Position numbers and translations under genes: made by a program. DNA of 6,871 nt, taken from contig CAMDBK010000169.1 of assembly GCA_945889235.1 (NCBI GenBank), positions 1-6,871 of the forward strand, written 5' to 3'. The notes below the pieces were generated by a model. The model was given only the letters and a program-made list of their open reading frames with translations. It did no database searches and was not told the DNA's origin. Position 1 is the first letter of the stretch, and each line of letters starts with the position of its first letter. Below are positions 1 through 4,697 of the stretch, piece after piece. This DNA is from Chitinophaga pinensis. Its GTDB lineage: Bacteria > Bacteroidota > Bacteroidia > SXHM01.

Positions 1-448
1 TAATCATGGTGTTACCCGCACTCATAGCGCCAATCAACGGACCAACAGTATTCTTAAACGGGTAGTTCCACGGACCAATAATTAACGAAACCCCGTAAGG
101 CTCTTTATACAACCAACTGCTGCCCGGAAGAAAGAACAGCGGAGTAGAAACACGCTCGGGTTTCATCCATTTGCTCAGGCGTTTAAGGTTGTAATCAATA
201 TCGGCAATGCTTATCCCAATCTCGGTAGCATATGCTTCCATCTCTGATTTGTTAAGGTCAGTTTTCAATGCCGCCAGTAACTCTTTCTCATACTTGATGA
301 AAGCTGCTTTCAGCTTAGTCAGTTGTTCCCTGCGGAAACTCTCGCTTTTAGTAACGCCCGTGTTAAAAAACTCGCGTTGTTTGCTTACAATACTTTTCAT
401 GGTAGAGGTTGTTTTTACTTCGGGTTCGGCTGTTAGAGTTGGCATCAT
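1..448 (-). CDS. Aldehyde dehydrogenase, ALDH3 (fatty-aldehyde) class, N-terminal part only
   Basis: About 149 residues are present; the rest, including the catalytic Cys and Glu, lies beyond the left edge. Enzymes of this superfamily oxidise aldehydes to carboxylic acids with NAD(P)+. The sequence shows the N-terminal helical region (Q24-REFF-NTG-x-TK, then FRREQLTKLKAAF), the DLNKSEMEAYATEIG segment around residues 64-78, KWMKPERV near 93-100, and the Rossmann-fold motif IIGPWNYPF near 123-131. This layout matches class 3/fatty aldehyde dehydrogenases, which are shorter at the N-terminus than classes 1 and 2. Two adjacent ATGs (448 and 445) open the frame. An in-frame ATG at 400 gives MKSIVSKQREFF, which is where relatives usually begin, so the 16-residue extension may be untranslated. 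No Shine-Dalgarno sequence is visible. The gene follows the DUF962 gene after 40 bp and is probably co-transcribed with it. The family is clear; the substrate is inferred. Confidence 0.9.
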   Translation of the reverse strand, partial: MMPTLTAEPEVKTTSTMKSIVSKQREFFNTGVTKSESFRREQLTKLKAAFIKYEKELLAALKTDLNKSEMEAYATEIGISIADIDYNLKRLSKWMKPERVSTPLFFLPGSSWLYKEPYGVSLIIGPWNYPFKNTVGPLIGAMSAGNTMI

Positions 449-480
449 TAGAAATTAGAGATTAGAAATTAGAAATTTGA
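447..480. repeat. Heptamer tandem repeat ATTAGAA in the leader of the aldehyde dehydrogenase gene
   Basis: Four consecutive 7-bp units can be read on the plus strand: ATTAGAA (447-453), ATTAGAG (454-460), ATTAGAA (461-467) and ATTAGAA (468-474), followed by a degenerate ATTTGA (475-480). The first unit overlaps the most upstream ATG (448) of the downstream gene. The tract therefore fills nearly the whole 40-bp gap and takes the place where a ribosome-binding region would lie. It may be a slippage-prone microsatellite, but no functional effect can be read from the sequence alone. Confidence 0.85.
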
Positions 481-488
481 TTGAACAA

Positions 489-959
489 TTAGTACTTAAT
501 CCCCAGCTTCTGATATATAAAACTCATCAGCCAGGCAGGACCAATCATTAAAAACTGAAGGTCTTTAAGGAACGAAGGTTTTTTACCCTCAACACTGTGT
601 CCCCAAAACTGACCAATCCACGCAACCGTAAAAGCAATTAAAGCAACAGCCCAAAGCGGAATAACGCTGAAGTTAGTTTCTATTGTATAGCTTATGAAAA
701 GGCAGGCAGAGGTAAAAAGTAACAAGCCTAATGAAAGCGTAAATGAAAGCGTGACATAATATCCGAAAATGAGTGCTGAAACAATCATGGCAACATTCAG
801 ATTTAGCCCGGGCTTTAGTTCAACAGGTAATTTAATGCTCCACAGCAAAGCAGTAACCGACCAAAAAATAACAGGAACACAAATCCAGTGAACTAATTTG
901 TTGGTAGGGTTTTTATGACTTTCACCGTATTCATCAAGCCAGGTATTAATTGTTTTCAT
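489..959 (-). CDS. DUF962/Mpo1-like integral membrane protein
   Basis: This 156-residue protein belongs to the DUF962 (YGL010w/Mpo1-like) family. Near the N-terminus it has the family signature YG-x2-H15-x-N-x2-N-x3-H24-x3-VP, and near the C-terminus GH121-x2-E124-GKKPS followed by IGPAWL. Four or five hydrophobic segments (about 25-43, 55-72, 74-92, 99-117 and 134-149) place it in the membrane. In yeast, Mpo1 is an Fe(II)-dependent dioxygenase that shortens 2-hydroxy fatty acids by one carbon, and its conserved histidines matter for activity. The equivalents here would be H15, H24 and H121. The bacterial role is not established, so the activity is inferred. Length and both motif blocks are complete. 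The gene lies 59 bp downstream of mpg, with a candidate promoter in that gap, and 40 bp upstream of an ALDH3-type gene. Yeast uses an ALDH3 enzyme immediately before Mpo1, which makes a shared pathway plausible. Confidence 0.85.
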   Translation of the reverse strand: MKTINTWLDEYGESHKNPTNKLVHWICVPVIFWSVTALLWSIKLPVELKPGLNLNVAMIVSALIFGYYVTLSFTLSLGLLLFTSACLFISYTIETNFSVIPLWAVALIAFTVAWIGQFWGHSVEGKKPSFLKDLQFLMIGPAWLMSFIYQKLGIKY

Positions 960-986
960 AAACGTGTGCGGGTGTTAATGTTTTAA

Positions 987-994
987 CAAAAGTA
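987..994 (-). promoter_or_regulatory. Candidate Bacteroidota -7 promoter element upstream of the DUF962 gene
   Basis: On the minus strand this reads TACTTTTG, an exact match to the Bacteroidota -7 consensus TAnnTTTG. It lies 27 bp before the ATG at 959, giving a leader of about 20 bases. I do not see a clear TTG-type -33 box at the expected distance, so the call rests on the -7 element and its position. If real, it would drive the DUF962-aldehyde dehydrogenase pair separately from the repair genes. Confidence 0.4.
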
Positions 995-1018
995 GTAATT
1001 AGTAAGATATGTATAAGT

Positions 1019-1603
1019 CTAAATATTCTCTACCCAAAAGCGATAAGGAAGTTTGGCATCTTCACCTGCGTAATCAACACCAATGCGTGGACCTTTGTTC
1101 AGTTGCTTTTCAGGAATTTTTATTCCTCTGTCTTCAATCCAAATTGTATTGCCTGCAAGGCTTTGAGCATTATGGCTTCTGAAATTTATTCCCAAAGCCA
1201 TTGCTGCTTTACCCGGGCCGTTGGTTAAACCTTTCTTTAATTGTGTTGCATTCCTGCGTTGCAGAATTTTCTCAATTCCTTCTATCGGTTGTATCGCACA
1301 CACCAACACAGCATGCGGAATATTTTTCTGATTGGTAACCACATTAAAGAGTGAATACATTCCGTAGCAGAGGTAAACATAAGAAACACCTCCTTCGGCA
1401 TACATGGTTTCTGTCCGTGCAGTTCTTCTGCCACCATAAGCGTGTGAGGCTTTATCAATAACTCCAGCGTAGGCTTCAGTTTCGGTAATGATGCCGGCAG
1501 TAATTGTTTTGCCTTCTTTGGTGAACAGATATTTTCCAAGCAGTTGTTTGCTTAAGCTTACTACATCATCTTGAAGGTAAAAGTCTTTTGAGAGTTTTGT
1601 CAT
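1019..1603 (-). CDS. mpg: 3-methyladenine DNA glycosylase (AAG/MPG family)
   Basis: This 194-residue enzyme removes alkylated or deaminated purines (3-methyladenine, 7-methylguanine, hypoxanthine) as the first step of base excision repair. The active-site block ETEAYAG (41-47) contains E43, equivalent to the catalytic Glu125 of human AAG. Y45 matches Tyr127 and H54 matches His136, both base-pocket residues. YVYLCYGMY (75-83) provides Y77 and Y80, equivalent to Tyr159 and the helix-intercalating Tyr162. The residue spacing from E43 to Y80 equals the human one without gaps. NGPGK (128-132) and the C-terminal GPRIGVDYAG block (171-180) are also typical. Length is normal for a bacterial member, and nothing appears to be missing. 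The gene starts 64 bp after recQ, across a double-hairpin element; no TAnnTTTG box or Shine-Dalgarno is visible there, so it may be read from upstream. Confidence 0.97.
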   Translation of the reverse strand: MTKLSKDFYLQDDVVSLSKQLLGKYLFTKEGKTITAGIITETEAYAGVIDKASHAYGGRRTARTETMYAEGGVSYVYLCYGMYSLFNVVTNQKNIPHAVLVCAIQPIEGIEKILQRRNATQLKKGLTNGPGKAAMALGINFRSHNAQSLAGNTIWIEDRGIKIPEKQLNKGPRIGVDYAGEDAKLPYRFWVENI

Positions 1604-1609
1604 TTTAAT

Positions 1610-1667
1610 AGCCCTGACCTTCAGGTCGGGGATTATTTGTAATTTTTTAATTCAGGGCTTTAGCCCT
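1610..1667. repeat. REP-like double hairpin between recQ and mpg
   Basis: Two imperfect palindromes fill the gap. The first pairs CCC (1612-1614) and GACC (1616-1619) with GGTC (1624-1627) and GGG (1628-1630), with one bulged T at 1615 and a 4-base loop. The second is AGGGC-TTTA-GCCCT (1654-1667), which starts one base from the recQ stop. In addition, AGCCCTGA (1610-1617) is a perfect 8-bp inverted repeat of TCAGGGCT (1652-1659), so a long-range pairing competes with both local hairpins. The spacer is A/T-rich. Paired GC-rich hairpins in a small gap resemble REP/BIME elements; a U-run terminator for minus-strand transcripts is not present. Assignment to a repeat family is inferred, since only one copy is in the window. 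Confidence 0.6.
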
Positions 1668-3584
1668 TTATTTACCTGATGTCAGTTTATGTTCATTGTT
1701 ATAAGTTACTTCTTTTTCATCCAGCAAAACCTGAAGTGTTTTTATAACCTGCGCTTCTTTAGTGCTTCCGCATTGCTCAATTAATTGCTGTAACGTAAGC
1801 GCAGATTTTGTAAGCAATGATTTTATCTTCTCCGAAAACTTTTCAAAGTCAGCAGTATTCAATTCCTGTTTGTTACGCTCCAGGCAAATATCACATACGC
1901 CACAGTTCTCAGAATCTGTTTCACCAAAATAGGAGAGTAGCAAGCGGCTGCGACAGAATAGTTTGTTGTCGGCATAATTAAGTACACTATCAATTTTCTG
2001 AACAAATACTTTTTTGCGCAGTTCATAATTTTCTTTTGAAAAGGTCAGCAGTTCAGAATCAATTCTTCCTCTTCCGAATGAAAGTTTGGGCAAACTGCTT
2101 TGCGGAAAATAAGAAACCAACTCATTCTCCTGCAAACGAAAAATAGCGTTCAGCACTTTTGATTTATCCAGTTTGGTGCGGGCTGCAATGTCATTTTCAT
2201 AAATATTCACGTACTCAAAAAACAAACCTGAATAGGAGCGGAGCATTACTTTTAAAATGGAGTCAACTTCTTCGTTGGCAACCTGTAATTCGTAGAGTTG
2301 CTCTTTTGTTCCGGTGATTTTTAAGCGTGAAGGCATGTACGTGCTCTCCGTAAGAATCAGGTATTCTTCTTTCTCAAGGAACTTGATGCAGTTGATTACT
2401 CGCAAGGCTTCCAGCTTATATTTTTTACAGAATTCAGCAATGTCAAAATCAAAAAAATGGTCGGCACCGCTGCCCATTGCCAGATGAAAATAATTTGCCA
2501 GCGCATGATACACCTGTTTTATTTCATCCTTCTGCGGAAAAGCTGTTTCCACTCTTTTCTTCAGTTCGCTCTTGTCCTTGTTACTGACCAATAACACTGC
2601 ATACGCTTTTTGCTCATCACGCCCGGCACGCCCTGCTTCCTGAAAATATGCTTCCAGTGATTCGGCTAAATCGGTGTGAACTACAAAACGTACATCAGGC
2701 TTGTCAATTCCCATTCCGAATGCGTTGGTTGCAACAATAACCTGCACGGTGTTATTAATCCATTTCTCCTGCACTTCGGCACGCTTCAGCGCATCCATTC
2801 CGGCATGATAAAAAGAAGAATTTATTTTATTTGCTTTCAGGAAGTCTGCTGTTTCAGCGGTTTTCCTCCGGCTCCGCTCATAAATAATTCCACTGCCACC
2901 AACGTTTTTAATAATTTTAAGCAGGCGCTTGTTCTTGTCTTCTTCCTGCAAAACAACATAAGCAAGGTTTGCGCGGTTAAAGCTTTTGCGCAATACATTT
3001 TCTTTTTTGAAACCAAGTTTTTGTTGTATGTCTTTTACCACATCAGGCGTGGCAGTGGCAGTAAGCGCAAGAACCGGAACGTTGGGAATTAGTTCCCTGA
3101 TATCTTTTATCTTCAGGTAAGGCGGACGAAAATCATAACCCCATTGCGAGATACAGTGCGCCTCATCCACAGCAATAAGATTGACATTCATCTTCGGTAA
3201 GCGTTGTAAAAAGATATCGGATTGCAGTCGCTCAGGTGAGAGGTAAAGGAATTTATAATTCCCGTAAATGCAGTTTTCAAGTGCAATATCAATCTCTTTG
3301 TTGGTCATTACTGAATTAACAGCAATGGCTTTAATATCTTTTTTGCGCAGGCTGTCAACCTGGTCTTTCATCAACGCAATAAGCGGTGAAATAACAAGAC
3401 ATAAGCCATCCCTGCAAAGCGCAGGCACCTGAAAGCAGATGGACTTTCCTCCACCGGTTGGCAGCAGAGCAAGTGTGTCTTTTCCATTAAGGACAGTATT
3501 GACAATGTCTTCCTGTAAGGGGCGGAAGCTGCTGTAATTCCAGTATTTTAAAAGTATCTCACTGGGAGTGGCTGAAGAATTCAT
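1668..3584 (-). CDS. recQ: RecQ-family ATP-dependent 3'-5' DNA helicase, HRDC-less form with winged-helix insertion
   Basis: This 638-residue helicase unwinds DNA during recombination and repair. The RecA-like core is complete: F20/Q24 nucleotide contacts, Walker A TGGGKS (43-48), DEAH (140-143), the aromatic-rich loop SQWGYDFRPPY (146-156), TATAT (175-179), HAGM (260-263), ATNAFGMGIDKPDVR (285-299) and QEAGRAGRD (315-323). The Zn site is C544, C561, C564, C567 around YFGE. In E. coli RecQ this Zn cluster follows GRAGRD by about 50 residues, while here it follows by about 220. The inserted stretch (about 345-535) contains two segments that read like winged helices (about 378-412 and 458-492), and a third such segment follows the Zn site (about 588-630). 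No HRDC domain is seen. The aromatic loop has Tyr where E. coli has His156. The ATG overlaps the stop of the J-protein gene by 4 bp, indicating translational coupling. RecQ membership is certain; the winged-helix reading is inferred. Confidence 0.96.
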   Translation of the reverse strand: MNSSATPSEILLKYWNYSSFRPLQEDIVNTVLNGKDTLALLPTGGGKSICFQVPALCRDGLCLVISPLIALMKDQVDSLRKKDIKAIAVNSVMTNKEIDIALENCIYGNYKFLYLSPERLQSDIFLQRLPKMNVNLIAVDEAHCISQWGYDFRPPYLKIKDIRELIPNVPVLALTATATPDVVKDIQQKLGFKKENVLRKSFNRANLAYVVLQEEDKNKRLLKIIKNVGGSGIIYERSRRKTAETADFLKANKINSSFYHAGMDALKRAEVQEKWINNTVQVIVATNAFGMGIDKPDVRFVVHTDLAESLEAYFQEAGRAGRDEQKAYAVLLVSNKDKSELKKRVETAFPQKDEIKQVYHALANYFHLAMGSGADHFFDFDIAEFCKKYKLEALRVINCIKFLEKEEYLILTESTYMPSRLKITGTKEQLYELQVANEEVDSILKVMLRSYSGLFFEYVNIYENDIAARTKLDKSKVLNAIFRLQENELVSYFPQSSLPKLSFGRGRIDSELLTFSKENYELRKKVFVQKIDSVLNYADNKLFCRSRLLLSYFGETDSENCGVCDICLERNKQELNTADFEKFSEKIKSLLTKSALTLQQLIEQCGSTKEAQVIKTLQVLLDEKEVTYNNEHKLTSGK

Positions 3585-4084
3585 TCACCCAACAATATCG
3601 ACTTCACAACATCCCTTATCATGAAATAGCCGGGGATAAATAATATTAAAACACCAAAGTTTATAGCATTGTGATAAACCGCAAGCGAAGGAATAAAAAT
3701 ACAGAGCATTCCTATAAACAGAATTGAAAAAAGAAAAAACCTGAACAAAGGATGTGAAGGTTCAAAATCTTTTTCTCCGGGCTTAGGCTGGTAGCTTTCT
3801 TTCTCCTGATTTCTGCGGTATGCTGGGTCGCGGTGGGGTTGCTGAACGGGACTACTGTTTTCAACTATGGATTTTCCATATTCCAGTTTCAGGTCGTAAC
3901 GCTTTCTTTTCTTTTCATTGCAAAGCGTGTCGTTGGCGGCATTGAGAACGGTGAAAAAATCATGGGCGCTTGCCGAAGCATTTACATCGGGATGATACAA
4001 TTTTGCTTTTTTGCGGTACGCAAGTTTAATCTGCGAAACTGTTGCGTTCCGTTCTACACCTAATATTTTGTAGAAGTCATACAT
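3581..4084 (-). CDS. Membrane-anchored J-domain (DnaJ-like) protein
   Basis: This 167-residue protein begins with a J domain (about 2-68): DFYKILGV, the basic helix II IKLAYRKKAKLYHPDV with the invariant HPD at 31-33, and a final helix ending in KRKRYD. J domains stimulate the ATPase of DnaK/Hsp70. A polar linker (about 70-110, rich in Pro, Gln, Lys and Glu) follows, then two hydrophobic segments (about 113-135 and 139-158) that should form a hairpin in the inner membrane with the J domain in the cytoplasm. There is no Gly/Phe region, no zinc finger and no substrate-binding domain, so it is a type III J-protein, not the housekeeping DnaJ. The client is unknown. Its TGA overlaps the recQ ATG as ATGA, suggesting coupled translation. 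A candidate -7 promoter box lies 47 bp upstream, so this gene may open a J-protein-recQ(-mpg) transcript. Confidence 0.93.
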   Translation of the reverse strand: MYDFYKILGVERNATVSQIKLAYRKKAKLYHPDVNASASAHDFFTVLNAANDTLCNEKKRKRYDLKLEYGKSIVENSSPVQQPHRDPAYRRNQEKESYQPKPGEKDFEPSHPLFRFFLFSILFIGMLCIFIPSLAVYHNAINFGVLILFIPGYFMIRDVVKSILLGE

Positions 4085-4131
4085 CTTATTTTATTAACGC
4101 TTTACTCATGCAAAAAAGTATAGCAATAATA

Positions 4132-4139
4132 CAAAAATA
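4132..4139 (-). promoter_or_regulatory. Candidate Bacteroidota -7 promoter element upstream of the J-protein gene
   Basis: On the minus strand this reads TATTTTTG, which fits the consensus TAnnTTTG and would give a leader of about 40 bases before the ATG at 4084. The surrounding 76-bp gap is very A/T-rich, so a chance match is possible, and no clear TTG-type -33 box is seen at the usual spacing. A nearby TACTTTTTTG (4111-4120) has two extra bases and does not fit. Confidence 0.33.
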
Positions 4140-4160
4140 AGAGAAGAGGTTAATTAAAAA

Positions 4161-4628
4161 TCAGAAACTCCAGTTTTTGGTAGTTGCAGTTGTTTGCGCA
4201 TCGGGATGCACTTCTTCCAGCAATTCGTAATTGCCGTAATCATCAAAACTGCTCAGGTTGAAATTCTTTTCAAGTGTATACAAAACCGTTATATCGTTGA
4301 GAAGGTTTTGTGGTGTGTAATTCACAGTTTTTTCGAAGGTAAGCATGTTCAGCATTACATCGCTGTCAACTTTTTCCATGGAATTTTGGATGATTTCAAA
4401 GTTCGTAAACCCTTCGGCAGCCAGTTGTTTTTGTGTCTCAGCAAGTTTTGAAACGTCATCAGCGCAGATATAAAAACTCCATTTATATTCTTTATCAAAA
4501 TCCCATTTGCCCTGTTCAAGCATATCACCGAAATAGAGTTGTATGTTTCCTAAGGTATGACCGGGAAACTGAGCATTTGCAGTTGTATAAAGGATGAAGT
4601 TGAAAGTAATTACGAGAAACGTTTTCAT
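4161..4628 (-). CDS. Small secreted protein, possibly RraB-like fold
   Basis: This 155-residue protein starts with a short Lys, a hydrophobic stretch (LVITFNFILY) and a likely signal peptidase I site ANA|Q at 19/20, so it should be exported to the periplasm or beyond. The mature part has W50-SFYI followed by a helix (VSKLAETQKQLAAEGF, 59-74), a variable strand region, NYTPQNLLNDITVLYTLEKNF (103-123, helical), and SFDDYGNYE (127-135). This order of strand, helix, 'GF', helix and a closing D-x-YG/WG-like motif recalls the ribonuclease E inhibitor RraB domain, but the similarity is judged by eye and is weak. Export would rule out RNase E as its target in any case. The tail (142-155) is rich in Thr and looks disordered. 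It lies 69 bp after the beta-propeller gene across an inverted repeat and 76 bp before the J-protein gene. The gene is clearly real; its function is not known. Confidence 0.8.
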   Translation of the reverse strand: MKTFLVITFNFILYTTANAQFPGHTLGNIQLYFGDMLEQGKWDFDKEYKWSFYICADDVSKLAETQKQLAAEGFTNFEIIQNSMEKVDSDVMLNMLTFEKTVNYTPQNLLNDITVLYTLEKNFNLSSFDDYGNYELLEEVHPDAQTTATTKNWSF

Positions 4629-4640
4629 TGCAGGAATATT

Positions 4641-4697
4641 TTTGGTCGTTTAACGATATGGGATTGGAAAGGTTTGGAAGTTCGATGAACGACCAAA
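4641..4697. repeat. 10-bp perfect inverted repeat with nested hairpin after the beta-propeller gene
   Basis: TTTGGTCGTT (4641-4650) and AACGACCAAA (4688-4697) are perfect inverted repeats separated by 37 bases; the right arm directly abuts the TGA stop at 4698-4700. A competing local hairpin uses the right arm differently: TTTGG (4673-4677) with CCAAA (4693-4697), a 2x2 internal loop, then GTTC (4680-4683) with GAAC (4687-4690) around the loop GAT. No U-run follows either structure in the minus-strand transcript, so it does not look like a simple intrinsic terminator. Flanking target-site duplications are not evident. It could be a paired operator or an RNA structure affecting read-through into the downstream gene. 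Confidence 0.65.

Noticed and set aside
207..458. An 83-codon open frame on the plus strand
   Set aside because: It is antisense to the conserved N-terminal domain of the aldehyde dehydrogenase and resembles no known protein.
1654..1675. Plus-strand intrinsic terminator (GC hairpin followed by TTTATTT)
   Set aside because: There is no plus-strand gene to terminate, the stem is only 5-6 bp, and the run of T is interrupted.
2676..3092. A 138-codon open frame on the plus strand
   Set aside because: It is antisense to the conserved helicase motifs of recQ and shows no protein-like pattern of its own.
3833..4063. A 76-codon plus-strand open frame
   Set aside because: It is the complement of the J domain and linker, whose HPD motif and helix pattern show that the minus strand is the coding one.
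4150..4157. Palindrome TTAATTAA as an operator
   Set aside because: It is a short A/T palindrome in an A/T-rich gap and is expected by chance.
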